From Lysinibacillus macroides (GTDB lineage: Bacteria > Bacillota > Bacilli > Bacillales_A > Planococcaceae), in contig NZ_LGCI01000006.1 of NCBI RefSeq assembly GCF_001281525.1, forward strand, positions 224,048 to 288,047: a stretch of DNA of 64,000 bases, in the 5' to 3' direction. Each line of letters starts with the position of its first letter. The stretch's first letter is position 1. The notes under the pieces were generated by a model. That model saw nothing but the letters and a program-made list of their open reading frames with translations, ran no database searches and was not told the origin of the DNA. Of this stretch, positions 27,748 through 37,573 are shown one piece after another. The position numbers were made by a program, and so were the translations under genes.

Positions 27748-29355
27748 ATGACAACTGCTACAAAAACAATTAACGTATTTATTGCTGATCCACTAAGTGA
27801 AGATGGTATTTTCCCATTACGTCAAGAACAAGAATTAGATTTAAATATTATTGTAGATACCGGCCTAGCACCAGAGGAATTACTGGCGAAAATTGCTGAT
27901 GTAGATGTATTGCTAGTACGCTCTCAAACAACTGTAACACGTGAGGTAATTGAAGCGGCGAAAAACTTAAAATTGATTGGTCGTGCAGGTGTTGGTGTCG
28001 ATAATATTGACCTTGCTGCTGCTACTGAACACGGCATTATTGTGGTCAACGCACCCGATGGTAATACAAACTCAGCTGCCGAGCATACAATTGCGATGAT
28101 GACTTCACTTGCCCGTCATATTCCACAAGCTTTTAATACATTAAAGAATGGGAAATGGGATCGTAAGTCTTATGTTGGCGTAGAGTTAAAAAATAAAACT
28201 TTAGGTGTTGTAGGCTTCGGTCGAATCGGCGTTGAAGTGGCTTATCGTGCCAAAGGTCAACGTATGAATATTATGGCATACGATCCTTTCCTAACGGATG
28301 AACGTGCAAAAGAATTAGGAGTAACAAAAGCAACGGTTGAAGAAATTTGTGCAGCAGCAGATTTTATTACGGTACACACACCACTTCTTCCTGAGACACG
28401 TAATCTTATTAATAAAGATAAATTTGCATTGATGAAAGACGGTGTACGCCTTATTAACTGTGCACGTGGTGGTATTATTAACGAGGATGATTTATATGAC
28501 GCTATCGTCGAAGGCAAAGTAGCGGGCGCAGCTCTCGATGTCTTTGTTTCGGAGCCAGCAACAGATCATAGACTGCTTACTTTACCACAAGTAATCGCAA
28601 CACCTCACTTAGGGGCATCTACAATTGAGGCACAGGAATCTGTAGCAGTTGATGTATCGAATGATATTATTAAATTCTATAAAACAGGTACTGTCACAAA
28701 CCCTGTTAATATGCCATCTATTCCTAAAGAAAAGCTTGCACAAGTAGAGCCCTTCTTTGAATTAGCAGAAAAGCTTGGCTCATTCCTATCTCAAGTAACA
28801 ATTGAGCCTGTAAAGGAAATCAACTTATCTTATGCTGGTCAAGTAGCCAACTATGATGTACGCCCATTAACTTCAAATGCATTAAAAGGCTTACTATCTA
28901 AAAATCATGGTAATCATGTCAATGATGTCAATGCTCGTTACCTATCTGAACGTATCGGCATTAAAATCAATGAACATAAAACAACAACAGCAAAAGGTTT
29001 CACAAGCTTAATCACAATTGAAATTATTACAGCTAATGAAACACATACAGTAGCGGGGACATTATTAAATGGCTTAGGCGCACGTATTGTTAAAGTTGAA
29101 GATTATGTAGTAGATGTGATTCCACAAGGGCACTTGTTATACATTAAAAATACAGACAAACCAGGTGCAATCGGTCGTGTAGCAACAAAGCTTGCAGAAA
29201 AAGAAATCAACATCGCCACAATGCAGGTTGGTCGCGCGCAAGTTGGCGGTACTGCTGTTATGATGCTCACAGTTGATAACCTTGTAACTGAAGAGGACCT
29301 AGCATTTGTTGCACAGCTAGAAAATATTGATGAAGTAAAAGCGATTAACCTATAA
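27748..29355 (+). CDS. serA: D-3-phosphoglycerate dehydrogenase with ACT domain
   Basis: The 535-residue enzyme has the NAD-binding motif GVVGFGRIG (about 153-161), the catalytic region TPHLGAST with the His-Glu relay, an intervening domain, and a C-terminal ACT domain (about 455-535, [21 protein letters not shown] in parts). It catalyses the first committed step of serine synthesis and is typically inhibited by serine through the ACT part. The T-box leader adds transcription control by tRNA-Ser charging. AAAAGGAG precedes the ATG. Confidence 0.96.
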   Translation: MTTATKTINVFIADPLSEDGIFPLRQEQELDLNIIVDTGLAPEELLAKIADVDVLLVRSQTTVTREVIEAAKNLKLIGRAGVGVDNIDLAAATEHGIIVVNAPDGNTNSAAEHTIAMMTSLARHIPQAFNTLKNGKWDRKSYVGVELKNKTLGVVGFGRIGVEVAYRAKGQRMNIMAYDPFLTDERAKELGVTKATVEEICAAADFITVHTPLLPETRNLINKDKFALMKDGVRLINCARGGIINEDDLYDAIVEGKVAGAALDVFVSEPATDHRLLTLPQVIATPHLGASTIEAQESVAVDVSNDIIKFYKTGTVTNPVNMPSIPKEKLAQVEPFFELAEKLGSFLSQVTIEPVKEINLSYAGQVANYDVRPLTSNALKGLLSKNHGNHVNDVNARYLSERIGIKINEHKTTTAKGFTSLITIEIITANETHTVAGTLLNGLGARIVKVEDYVVDVIPQGHLLYIKNTDKPGAIGRVATKLAEKEINIATMQVGRAQVGGTAVMMLTVDNLVTEEDLAFVAQLENIDEVKAINL

Positions 29356-29368
29356 TAGCCATCACAAC

Positions 29369-29395
29369 AAGCAGAGAGCCTTCCACTCTCTGCTT
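29369..29395 (+). terminator. Terminator after serA
   Basis: A perfect 10-bp stem AAGCAGAGAG/CTCTCTGCTT with a 7-nt loop precedes the Nudix gene. The following T-run is interrupted, so some read-through is possible. Confidence 0.7.
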
Positions 29396-29436
29396 ATACT
29401 TTTCTATCTTTACTATTACTATCAAGGAGCATACTA

Positions 29437-29904
29437 ATGACGAAAATTGATTTATATACAATGTGTATCATTCAAGATGGTGAAAAAATATTATTATTAA
29501 ATAGACCAAGTCAAAAGGGTTTCCCTGGATACATAGGCGCTGGAGGGAAAGTAGATTTTCCTGAAAGCTTAACCGAAGCAGCTATACGTGAAGTTTGGGA
29601 AGAAACAGGTTTAACAGTTAAAGATTTAGTCTACAAAGGGCTTGATGAATACGTTGATCCCCAGAAAAATTATAGATATATGGTTTTTAACTATTTAGCA
29701 AAATCCTTTGAAGGAACATTACTAAAAAATCCTCCAGAAGGCGAATTATTATGGGTCTCTATTCATGAAGCCTACGATCTTCCAATGCAGCCTTGGTTTA
29801 AAAGAAGATTACCATTGTTTTTTGAAGAAGGAACATTTGAAATTTATGTAGTTTGGGATAAGGATAAGCAAAATACAATAAAAGAGTCTGTTAAAAAACT
29901 ATAA
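29437..29904 (+). CDS. Nudix hydrolase, MutT-like
   Basis: The 155-residue protein has a complete Nudix box at about residues 37-59: GKVDFPE, then REVWEETG with the metal-binding glutamates. It resembles 8-oxo-dGTP diphosphatase-type MutT proteins, but the substrate of this one cannot be fixed from sequence. AAGGAG precedes the ATG, and a strong terminator follows, so it forms its own unit. Confidence 0.87.
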   Translation: MTKIDLYTMCIIQDGEKILLLNRPSQKGFPGYIGAGGKVDFPESLTEAAIREVWEETGLTVKDLVYKGLDEYVDPQKNYRYMVFNYLAKSFEGTLLKNPPEGELLWVSIHEAYDLPMQPWFKRRLPLFFEEGTFEIYVVWDKDKQNTIKESVKKL

Positions 29905-29926
29905 AATGTATACCTTCAGCAAAATC

Positions 29927-29975
29927 AAAAATCCGCTTTGTTCTTCTACTGAAATGAAGAGCAAAGCGGATTTTT
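29927..29975. terminator. Strong terminator after the Nudix gene
   Basis: The stem AAAAATCCGCTTTG(T)TCTTC pairs with its complement with one mismatch and is followed by a T-run. It lies between convergent genes. Confidence 0.9.
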
Positions 29976-30032
29976 ACTGTTAATAATTATAAGACTCCTA
30001 TGAAGAGCTTTTCAGATAATAACATGCTTTAT

Positions 30033-30821
30033 TTATAGTTTATTAATCAATGCTAATAATGCCGTTAAAGAATTAACCTCATAGGTAGGAGTCACAGCAC
30101 TATTTGCCACAATGTTTTCACGATTAATCCATACATTTCGCATGCCTACGCGAGACGAGCCTAAAATATCCGTATTCAGATTATCGCCAACCATTATTGC
30201 ATCGTTAGCCGTAATTCCTGCCTTCTCCATAACATGCTCAAAAATGGACGCATCTGGCTTTCCTTTGCCAAAGTCCCCCGAAATAATAATATGATCAAAA
30301 TAGGGTGCGATTTCTGGCGTAATTTCTAGCTTTAAGTTTTGTAAGCTTGGCGCGCCATTTGTCAGCAATACAAGCTGATACTTTCCTTTCAGTTCATCTA
30401 ACACTGCAAAAGTATCTTCGTATAAAAATGGTGACACTTTACGCTCTGCCACAAAACGCTCCCCTAGCTCCGCGCCTAGCTCCGCATCATCAATACCAAG
30501 AGCAGCCAGACCCTTTGTCCAAGCGGCTGCACGATAGGTTGGTGCAATGTCCTTCATTTTTTGGAAGGAATCAGTTGGGTCATCAAAGGACCCCCACAGC
30601 CCCTCAAATGGATTGATGCCAATTAATACCGTATAATCATAGGTCTCATAGCCCTCGTATAACGCACGCGCCTCTTTGCGTACGGCTTCCTCTAATTCAC
30701 CAGCATTCACATTATGTATTGTTGCTGCATAATCACATGTTCGTTCAAATGCTGTTTTAACTGATTTTTTATCCCATAGTAATGTATCATCTAAATCAAA
30801 AATAATTGTGTTAATGCCCAT
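30033..30821 (-). CDS. HAD-superfamily hydrolase (YfnB/YjjG-like)
   Basis: The protein of about 262 residues has the motif-I nucleophile in IIFDLDDTLL, motif II LLTNG, the Lys of motif III in GDFGKGKPD, and motif IV MVGDNLNTDILGS. This resembles the YjjG/YfnB noncanonical pyrimidine-nucleotide phosphatases, but the assignment within the family is tentative. The ATG at 30821 follows AGGAG by 8 nt; the longer frame to 30842 is less likely. Monocistronic by layout. Confidence 0.83.
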   Translation of the reverse strand: MGINTIIFDLDDTLLWDKKSVKTAFERTCDYAATIHNVNAGELEEAVRKEARALYEGYETYDYTVLIGINPFEGLWGSFDDPTDSFQKMKDIAPTYRAAAWTKGLAALGIDDAELGAELGERFVAERKVSPFLYEDTFAVLDELKGKYQLVLLTNGAPSLQNLKLEITPEIAPYFDHIIISGDFGKGKPDASIFEHVMEKAGITANDAIMVGDNLNTDILGSSRVGMRNVWINRENIVANSAVTPTYEVNSLTALLALINKL

Positions 30822-30922
30822 TATGTCCGCTCCTAGCTTCACATTGATACATCTATTTTAGCATATTTTCAAAATATTTAGCATAACAAATTAGCCTTTA
30901 CGCTGCACTCCCTTATCAATGC

Positions 30923-32011
30923 CTACATACTAAAAATTCTCTGCTCTGTTTCTTTATCGAAGAAATGAACCTTATCCATATTAAATTGTAAGGCAATCGA
31001 ATCATCCGCTCTAAATTTTTCAATAGTATGGAGCTTGACAATTACAGGATTACCATATAAATCACAGTAGAGCATCGTCTCAGAACCTATCATTTCTGAT
31101 ACAGTGATAGTCGCATTATAGGTTTCCTTCTCCAACTGCCCATGCCAAATATCCTCTGGACGTATTCCAACCACTAGTTCTTTCTGTAAGTAGCCCTTGT
31201 CTGACAGTAGTGACACATCTTCAGGATTGATTTTTAATAGGATGTCATTTATTTGAAGACCAGTAGCAGTTAAGATACCGGTGAAAAAATTCATCGGTGG
31301 TGAACCAAGAAAATCTGCGACAAAAATATTTTGTGGTTTTTCATATACTTCATGCGGTGTTCCAATTTGCATAATTTTTCCGTTATTCATTACAACGATT
31401 CTCGATGCCATTGTTAACGCCTCTGTTTGGTCATGCGTGACATAAATTGTAGTTGTTTGCAAGCGCTTATGAAGCAGAATAATTTCTGTGCGCATCTGCA
31501 TTCGTAGCTTGGCATCTAAATTTGACAGAGGCTCATCCAGTAAAAAAACTTTTGCATCCCTTACAATGGCTCGACCTAATGCGACTCTTTGTCGTTGCCC
31601 ACCAGACAAAAAATCTGGCTTCTTATTTAGATACTTTGTTAAATCCAAAATTTCCGCAATACGCACTACTCTTCTATTAATCTCTTTTTTAGCTACTTTT
31701 TGTAACCTCAAGTTAAATGCTATATTGTCATAAATACTCAAATGAGGATAGAGTGCATAGTTTTGGAATACCATAGCGATATTACGATCTTTAGGCTTTA
31801 GCTGATTGACAAGCACCTCATCCATTAATAATTCACCAGATGAAATTTCTTCTAAACCCGCTATCATTCTTAAAGTTGTTGATTTTCCACATCCTGATGG
31901 TCCCACAAGCACAATAAATTCCTTGTCCCTTACTTCTAAATTAAAATCTTCCACAGCGTTTGTGCCATCACCATATGTTTTATAGATATGCTTTAATTGT
32001 AAATGTGCCAT
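30923..32011 (-). CDS. msmX: Sugar ABC transporter ATP-binding protein, MsmX/UgpC type
   Basis: The 362-residue ATPase has Walker A GPSGCGKST (37-45), the signature LSGGQRQRVALGRA, Walker B VFLLDEPLSNLDAKLR and a C-terminal TOBE/MalK-like regulatory domain. MsmX-type ATPases are shared energisers for several carbohydrate importers. No permease or binding protein is adjacent, which fits a stand-alone shared ATPase. GGGAGGGG precedes the ATG. Confidence 0.85.
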   Translation of the reverse strand: MAHLQLKHIYKTYGDGTNAVEDFNLEVRDKEFIVLVGPSGCGKSTTLRMIAGLEEISSGELLMDEVLVNQLKPKDRNIAMVFQNYALYPHLSIYDNIAFNLRLQKVAKKEINRRVVRIAEILDLTKYLNKKPDFLSGGQRQRVALGRAIVRDAKVFLLDEPLSNLDAKLRMQMRTEIILLHKRLQTTTIYVTHDQTEALTMASRIVVMNNGKIMQIGTPHEVYEKPQNIFVADFLGSPPMNFFTGILTATGLQINDILLKINPEDVSLLSDKGYLQKELVVGIRPEDIWHGQLEKETYNATITVSEMIGSETMLYCDLYGNPVIVKLHTIEKFRADDSIALQFNMDKVHFFDKETEQRIFSM

Positions 32012-32082
32012 CTAGCCCCTCCCTAAGTAATCATCAAGTTAAATGCGTACCATGAGCAGTACACATTTGACCAATATTCTTT

Positions 32083-32337
32083 CTAGTTACGGTTCGTTCT
32101 TTTGCGCAATTTGTCCATTAAGTGCTGCATATTCGCTCTTCTCTGCTCTGTTTCCTCTTTTAATATGTCAATATAGTAGAACCCATCAACTTCTTCTATC
32201 TGCACACGGGCGCCCACCTCTACAGGCTTGTTCATGGCTGACTGTAAAATAATCAGTTGTTCTTCTTCATCTGGATACTTTAAAAAAACCGCATAGCCAT
32301 CTTCCATACGATCTAACGTGTATTTAGTCGAGCTCAC
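32083..32337 (-). CDS. DUF3006 family protein
   Basis: The protein of about 84 residues has the core YTLDRMEDGYAVFLKYPDE and DGFYYIDILKEET, typical of the small DUF3006 proteins. These are often encoded next to secreted ComEC-like hydrolases. The GTG at 32337 lies 9 nt after AAAGGGG and overlaps the 3' end of the upstream hydrolase gene by 14 nt, so the two are translationally coupled. Function unknown. The longer frame to 32382 has no ribosome-binding site. Confidence 0.75.
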   Translation of the reverse strand: MSSTKYTLDRMEDGYAVFLKYPDEEEQLIILQSAMNKPVEVGARVQIEEVDGFYYIDILKEETEQRRANMQHLMDKLRKRTNRN

Positions 32338-33490
32338 TGACAAGTTCCCCTTTCTCATTTCGTAATTGTGCAGCATCTCCACTGTTTAACCAAACCTGCT
32401 GAGTTGTCCATTTTAAATAATTTTGCTGCTCCTGTGCTTGAGTGCCACTTGTAATATAAATGGTTTTACCTGGCTGTAATGATATATTAGGAAAATTAAA
32501 AACTTGATTCCCTTCTATTGAAATCAACTGCCAATCCTTTAAGGATACCGTTTGTTGCCCATTATTTTTAATTTCTACTATTTCCGACATTAAGTCTTTA
32601 CTAATAATATCAATAGCTGCTGGGGCTGCTGTTTCTACTTTGTATGCCTCCTCATTGTTTACGGCATAGTTTACCCCATCTGTTGACACAATAATCGTTC
32701 CTGCTTCAGCAGTAGCATAGACTTTACTACCAACTGCCTGCAAACGCTCCATTACTTCAGCATGTGGATGCCCATATTTATTACCCTGCCCATAGCTTAA
32801 TATCGTAACCTTTGGCTGTACAGCTTGAATAAAGTCCATTGAGCTACTTGTATTAGAGCCATGGTGACCTGCCTTTAGCACAGTTGCGCTTACATCATAT
32901 TGCAGCATATCTTTTTCTAATGCTACACCAGCATCCCCTGTTAATAAAAAGGAGACATTCCCATATGTAATTTTTAATACAATAGAGGCATCATTATTAT
33001 CTGCTGCATGTTCATCGGCATTGAGCACCTTGACACGTAAATCCTTATCAAAATCAAGCATGTCACCTGTTTTTGGCACATGATAAGGGATATTTTTGTC
33101 ATCAATTAGCATTAGCATTTCTTCAAAGGTTTGTGAAGTATGTACCTTACCTGAATCATAAAATTGTTCAATGGAAATACCATTTAATACGGGAATCAGT
33201 CCGCCAATATGGTCAGCATCAGGATGTGTTGCAACGACTAGATCAAGCTTATTGAAACCAAGCTCCTTTAAATAAGCAACAACCTCTTGTCCTGCTCCTT
33301 TCACACCTCCATCAACAAGCATCGTTTTCCCATTTGGCGACTCTATTAAAATTGAATCACCCTGTCCTACATCAATAAAGTGGACACGCATATCGTGACC
33401 AGCTGTGACGGGCATTTTCTCTGTCTTTACTGCCTCTGTACAGCCTGCTACTAAAAAAACACAAAGCAATACTACGATTATTTTTTTCAT
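32324..33490 (-). CDS. Secreted ComEC-like metallo-beta-lactamase lipoprotein with lamin-tail domain
   Basis: The 388-residue protein has a lipoprotein signal (VFLVAGC, Cys17) and a metallo-beta-lactamase domain like that of ComEC/Rec2: FIDVGQGDSILIE, THPDADHIGG (HxDxDH), LLTGDAG and KAGHHGS. A C-terminal lamin-tail-like beta domain follows (about 295-388, MSEIVEIKNNGQQTVSLKDW in parts). ComEC's own domain degrades the non-transported DNA strand; this free form is probably an extracellular nuclease, inferred from domains. The following DUF3006 gene overlaps it. Confidence 0.85.
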   Translation of the reverse strand: MKKIIVVLLCVFLVAGCTEAVKTEKMPVTAGHDMRVHFIDVGQGDSILIESPNGKTMLVDGGVKGAGQEVVAYLKELGFNKLDLVVATHPDADHIGGLIPVLNGISIEQFYDSGKVHTSQTFEEMLMLIDDKNIPYHVPKTGDMLDFDKDLRVKVLNADEHAADNNDASIVLKITYGNVSFLLTGDAGVALEKDMLQYDVSATVLKAGHHGSNTSSSMDFIQAVQPKVTILSYGQGNKYGHPHAEVMERLQAVGSKVYATAEAGTIIVSTDGVNYAVNNEEAYKVETAAPAAIDIISKDLMSEIVEIKNNGQQTVSLKDWQLISIEGNQVFNFPNISLQPGKTIYITSGTQAQEQQNYLKWTTQQVWLNSGDAAQLRNEKGELVSELD

Positions 33491-33522
33491 TGACTAACTC
33501 CCCTTTTCTTTTTCTATTATAC

Positions 33523-33558
33523 AAAAAGAGAGCTAACCATGGAGGCAGCTCTCTTTTT
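33523..33558 (-). terminator. Terminator between hemZ and the MBL lipoprotein gene
   Basis: A perfect 12-bp stem AAAAAGAGAGCT/AGCTCTCTTTTT with a 12-nt loop would end hemZ transcription before the downstream gene. A second small hairpin GAAGAAC/GTTCTTC lies nearer hemZ at about 33616-33640. Confidence 0.8.
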
Positions 33559-33664
33559 CTTTCAACAACGATTCACCATAATACTGTCTACTCACAAATA
33601 TCAATACGATTGTTGACGAAGAACCTTAAACTGTTCTTCATCTAATCGCTATAATTACGTTCTT

Positions 33665-35170
33665 TTATACTTCATATAGCTCATTCAAAAGCTCAATTTT
33701 CTTCTCAATAGCCTCTTCAAAGGTCATAATATAGGCAGCGGGGTCTTTTGGATTGTGGAATTGCGTAATTTTTCCTGTCTCGGGATGAACAAATTTTGAG
33801 GATGCCCCACAGCCAATTCCTAAGATTGTCTGCACTTCTTCCATAATAACGATATTATAAATGCTTTCTTCTCCCGTTTTACTATAGCCGACATTTTCTA
33901 AATTACCTAATATATTTTTTTGACGATATAAATAGTATGGCACATAGTCATGTTCTTTTGTCCAAATTTGTGCCATTTCCATCATTTCAGCTACCGTATC
34001 ACGGTCGGCTACTTTGTATTTATCCTTATTACGCGTCATCTCTGATGCACGTTTAAATGATAGCGTATGAACAGTTAAAGACTCTGGCTGCATCTTTGCC
34101 GATTCCTCTAATGAATGTTGGAATTCTTCAATCCCTTCATTCGGTAGCCCAATTATAAGATCCATATTGATATTGTTCATCCCTGATTCTCTTGCAAGCC
34201 AAAACTTATCTATTGTTTCCTGAACCGTGTGATGACGACCAATTGCTTTTAATGTTTCATCAGTATAAGATTGTGGATTTACACTAATACGATCAATACC
34301 CCATTTTTTAAGTACTTCTAATTTTTCAGGTGTGATTGTATCGGGTCTTCCTGCTTCCACTGTCACCTCTCGAATTGTTTCAGGGTTAGGAAATGATTCA
34401 TACATCGTTTGATATAAGGCATCCATTTCATCGGCCTCAATTGAAGTCGGTGTACCACCACCCCAATAAATGGAGGTAATTTTCATATCATTGTCCTTCA
34501 GCCATTTGCCCATTTCGCGCAATTCAATATGCAAGCCATCTAAAAAAGTAGTAACACGCCCTTGCTTGCGGTTGCTCCCTATCGCATAGGCTGGGAAAGT
34601 ACAATAGGCACATTTCGTCGGACAGAATGGAATACCGATATAAACACTGATCTCTTGTCCAATATGGTCTATATCAGGAATGGTTATTAATTGACGATCT
34701 ACAATTTCCTTTAATAACGCCACCTTCTCCTCAGACAAACGAAAGTCTCGAATTAATAGTTTCGCAATTTCTTGCTCGCTTTTACCCGCTTTTCTAAATT
34801 TATGATAAAGCTTTGTTGGACGTACTCCTGTTAAAATACCCCATTGCTGATGCATTCCTGTATGCTGTTCAAGAACATCTAAAAATACATGTGACAAAGC
34901 ACGTTTTATGCGAATATTTAATTCACGATCAGTTGCTACGGATTCATATTGTATGCTGTAATCATTTGTATATTGTTTACCATTTACATTTAATACTGCT
35001 CTTGTAGCTATAGAAAAATCATCTCCAACTAGATACTCAAATGAAGCGGACATATCTGCCTCATCCGGCTCTATCTTTAGCTTAGAATCCTCAAAAAATA
35101 AATTCGCTATATGATTTAATACGCGAATCCAATCCTCAGGATATTTTTGATCTATGTGAATAATTTTCAT
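33665..35170 (-). CDS. hemZ: Coproporphyrinogen III dehydrogenase-like radical SAM protein HemZ
   Basis: The 501-residue protein carries the radical-SAM motif PFCPTKCAYC (C183, C187, C190), then the SAM-binding GGGTPTS and the VEAGRPDTI and RISVNPQSY segments. It equals B. subtilis HemZ in length and has the extra N-terminal region of that group. HemZ is annotated as an oxygen-independent coproporphyrinogen oxidase, although activity within this subgroup is debated. Its own terminator follows. Confidence 0.9.
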   Translation of the reverse strand: MKIIHIDQKYPEDWIRVLNHIANLFFEDSKLKIEPDEADMSASFEYLVGDDFSIATRAVLNVNGKQYTNDYSIQYESVATDRELNIRIKRALSHVFLDVLEQHTGMHQQWGILTGVRPTKLYHKFRKAGKSEQEIAKLLIRDFRLSEEKVALLKEIVDRQLITIPDIDHIGQEISVYIGIPFCPTKCAYCTFPAYAIGSNRKQGRVTTFLDGLHIELREMGKWLKDNDMKITSIYWGGGTPTSIEADEMDALYQTMYESFPNPETIREVTVEAGRPDTITPEKLEVLKKWGIDRISVNPQSYTDETLKAIGRHHTVQETIDKFWLARESGMNNINMDLIIGLPNEGIEEFQHSLEESAKMQPESLTVHTLSFKRASEMTRNKDKYKVADRDTVAEMMEMAQIWTKEHDYVPYYLYRQKNILGNLENVGYSKTGEESIYNIVIMEEVQTILGIGCGASSKFVHPETGKITQFHNPKDPAAYIMTFEEAIEKKIELLNELYEV

Positions 35171-35350
35171 ATTTTTTCGCTCTCTTCTTTCCTTTTCCTT
35201 ATTCCAAATCTATTGCAGACTTAAGTTTAACAAATTTTATTGACTTTGAGCAAAACAACAATAATAATCATAAATAACAGAATATTCAGTTTTTATAGAC
35301 AAAAAATTTTTTTCTTATTATAATTTTTAAAAAGGGTGGTGTTGATAGTG

Positions 35351-35731
35351 ATGATTTTAAAAAATAATCGTACGCCCGTTTCAAGTTTTAACCAACATGT
35401 AGAAGTCGTATTTCACAATTTTGATTTAGAGCGCTGTGATGAAAAAACATTATATATCGCAGTATTATTGAAACACGGTACACATCAAGTTGTATGTGAC
35501 TTTATCTACATTATTGATCAGCAAGAAATTTATGGTGCTATCTCTATCAACAAGCATTATGAAAAAGTTAGAGAATTTGTTCAACAACACTTCCAGCAGT
35601 TTTTACTGTATTCGGATGAAATGAAACTAGCTAAAAATTTTATGCATACTCATTCTTTTAAGCAATGTCTTCAACAATTTGCTAAAAAATATCCTACAAT
35701 TATTTCCTCGAAAATAATTTCAGCCATATAA
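35351..35731 (+). CDS. Conserved hypothetical protein, about 126 residues
   Basis: Nothing in the sequence matches a family I recognise. The protein is soluble, with alternating beta-like (VVFHNFDL, TLYIAVLLK) and helical (VREFVQQHFQQFLLYSDEMKLAKNFM, in parts) segments. AAAGGGTGG lies upstream of a cluster of starts (GTG 35336, GTG 35348, ATG 35351); the ATG is chosen as most likely. It is divergent from hemZ and ends at a strong bidirectional terminator, so it looks like a real single gene. Confidence 0.6.
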   Translation: MILKNNRTPVSSFNQHVEVVFHNFDLERCDEKTLYIAVLLKHGTHQVVCDFIYIIDQQEIYGAISINKHYEKVREFVQQHFQQFLLYSDEMKLAKNFMHTHSFKQCLQQFAKKYPTIISSKIISAI

Positions 35732-35764
35732 AAAAGTATGCCAGCGATATATGGCATACTTTTT
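35731..35764. terminator. Bidirectional terminator
   Basis: A perfect 13-bp stem AAAAAGTATGCCA/TGGCATACTTTTT with an 8-nt loop lies between two convergent genes. Confidence 0.9.
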
Positions 35765-35770
35765 TACGCA

Positions 35771-36679
35771 TTATTTTAAATAATCGCTTATCCATTCAAC
35801 AGGTACATATGTTTTTGCATCTCGCAAGGTAGGTGCTACTTGTAATGTATACGATGCTTTATTATGATAAAATATTTTTTCCCCACGTGTTATTGTATAA
35901 GAGACATCCCCTTTTGTCAGGAGCACCTTTTTCCCTGCTGCTGCTACTTTATAGTCAAGCTTTTCAGCAATCGGGCGTAGTGGAACCATTTTTACACCTG
36001 CTACCTCGTAAAAGTCTGAAGCAATGATCGCATCAATATCTGCCTCTACTGAATTTGCCGCACTTTCGTTAGTATCATCCAAAATAATCACTTTTGATGG
36101 TGTTGTTTGCGCTGGAATACTTTTAGTGGAGCCCGTATAGAACACAACGAGATGCTTCTCCGCTAAATCTTTCGACGCTACCTTCTCATCCTTAACATTT
36201 ATCAATGTTGTTTCCTCTCCAATATTTAACTTCAACATATTGTACGTATTTGTTAAATCTTCAAAGAAATAATCAACTTCCACAAAGCCTACTTGCTCCG
36301 ACTCTACAATTACAACATCAGGGTTGAACTGTGGTGGATAAATATACTTTTGCGGCTTATTGGCAAATGTATAAGCGACTACCTTGTCTCCTTCTTTAAG
36401 TTCCACCTTTTTACCAGTATTATCGAATACAAGCGTATCGTTTGTGATTTCTAAAACATTTGTTTGCTCGCCATCTTTCACTGTGTAATATGTAATCTTT
36501 TCACCAGCATGAATTTTCTCAACAGTACCATGTGTGTCATGAAAAATATGCACGGGATCAATTTGAATTTTGGGAACCTCTGTTTCAATAGTAGACTCAT
36601 TTGCTGAAGCTACTGGTACTACGACACTTCCCAATAATAATGCAGTCATAGCTACAGGTGCGAATTTTTTAATATACAT
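35771..36679 (-). CDS. Secreted stalk-domain (copper amine oxidase N-like) protein
   Basis: The 302-residue protein has a clear signal peptide (FAPVAMTALLLGSVVVPVASA, read to the AxA site) and a C-terminal domain of the copper-amine-oxidase N-terminal/stalk type (MVPLRPIAEKLDYKV ... RDAKTYVPVEWISDYL). The stalk domain is a common adhesive or wall-associated module without catalytic activity. AAGGAGAGATACACT before the ATG at 36679 fixes the start; the 10 extra codons upstream are not needed. Confidence 0.8.
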   Translation of the reverse strand: MYIKKFAPVAMTALLLGSVVVPVASANESTIETEVPKIQIDPVHIFHDTHGTVEKIHAGEKITYYTVKDGEQTNVLEITNDTLVFDNTGKKVELKEGDKVVAYTFANKPQKYIYPPQFNPDVVIVESEQVGFVEVDYFFEDLTNTYNMLKLNIGEETTLINVKDEKVASKDLAEKHLVVFYTGSTKSIPAQTTPSKVIILDDTNESAANSVEADIDAIIASDFYEVAGVKMVPLRPIAEKLDYKVAAAGKKVLLTKGDVSYTITRGEKIFYHNKASYTLQVAPTLRDAKTYVPVEWISDYLK

Positions 36680-36766
36680 AGTGTATCTCTCCTTATTATC
36701 TGGATTCATAGTAGTAGTAGCTTTAAAATGGAAAAAGTTTCATTGATAACAGAGAAACACTATAAA

Positions 36767-36801
36767 AGAGGTGAATTTAACATCCCTCTTATCACCTCTT
36801 G
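36767..36801 (-). terminator. Terminator after the RNase H-like gene
   Basis: The arms AAGAGGTGA and TCACCTCTT lie just 3' of the minus-strand stop and are followed by a short T-run on that strand. Confidence 0.65.
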
Positions 36802-36806
36802 TTCAG

Positions 36807-37472
36807 CTAGGAGTCCTTGACAATTTCACTAGTGCTAGTAATATCGATACCATTTAAGGCCTGAGTCGCAAGTCGATCTGTTTCTGCGTTATCTTTGCGT
36901 GAGATGAGCTGATATTCTGGCTGGATGGCAAGTTGTGCTAGCTTGACATCAATTTTATCTGCCCAGCTTGCGAGCTCCTTTTCCATTGCTGGCCATTCCC
37001 CACTTAGTTGATTGATAACCACCTGTGAATCACCTATAAAACGTACAGGTAGACGGTGAACATTTAATAATTCCAGCTCTACTAAGCCTAAATAAAGTGC
37101 TGCATATTCTGCCTCATTATTTGACTTGAGCTCAGTTGAAAAAGCATTTTTTCTTAATCGATAAGGCTTGCCATTTTGTTCATAGTAAATAGCACAACCT
37201 AGCCCCGCCTGTCTTGTCCCACGATCAAAGCCGCCGTCAAAATAAACAGCAATATTATGCGGCTCACTAGCGATTTCCGTTAAATATGCTTTTAACTCCT
37301 TTAATGACCAGCTTGTATCCTGTCGATCCATACAGCACAATGATTTTACTCGCCCCGTTTTCTCCATATCCTCTGCCAATAACAGTGCTTGTGCAGCGGG
37401 CATTTCTTCTGAGCGTAGAACAGTTGTAGCTCCTTTTGGTGTTTTATAAGTCCATTCAATAATGACGTTCAT
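36807..37472 (-). CDS. RNase H-like protein (reverse-transcriptase-like RNase HI fold)
   Basis: The 221-residue protein has a short N-terminal part and a C-terminal RNase HI-like domain. The acidic positions are in IAVYFDGGFD, NNEAEYAALYLGL, FIGDSQVVINQLSG and SRKDNAETDRLA, matching the D-E-D-D active site. Such YpeP/YpdQ-like proteins probably cut RNA in RNA-DNA hybrids. GGAGG lies 8 nt before the ATG at 37472; the longer frame has no such signal. Confidence 0.82.
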   Translation of the reverse strand: MNVIIEWTYKTPKGATTVLRSEEMPAAQALLLAEDMEKTGRVKSLCCMDRQDTSWSLKELKAYLTEIASEPHNIAVYFDGGFDRGTRQAGLGCAIYYEQNGKPYRLRKNAFSTELKSNNEAEYAALYLGLVELELLNVHRLPVRFIGDSQVVINQLSGEWPAMEKELASWADKIDVKLAQLAIQPEYQLISRKDNAETDRLATQALNGIDITSTSEIVKDS

Positions 37473-37496
37473 AAACATAGCCTCCAATATAAATTG

Positions 37497-37530
37497 AAAA
37501 CGTGCTCCAACTATTAGCGGATACACGTTT
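37497..37530 (-). terminator. Possible terminator between yheA and the RNase H-like gene
   Basis: AAAACGTG and CACGTTTT form a short stem with a long loop, with T-runs on the minus strand. Confidence 0.5.
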
Positions 37531-37573
37531 TCTTCTTACTTGTTATATGTGCATTTCTTGCAACGATTATTCC

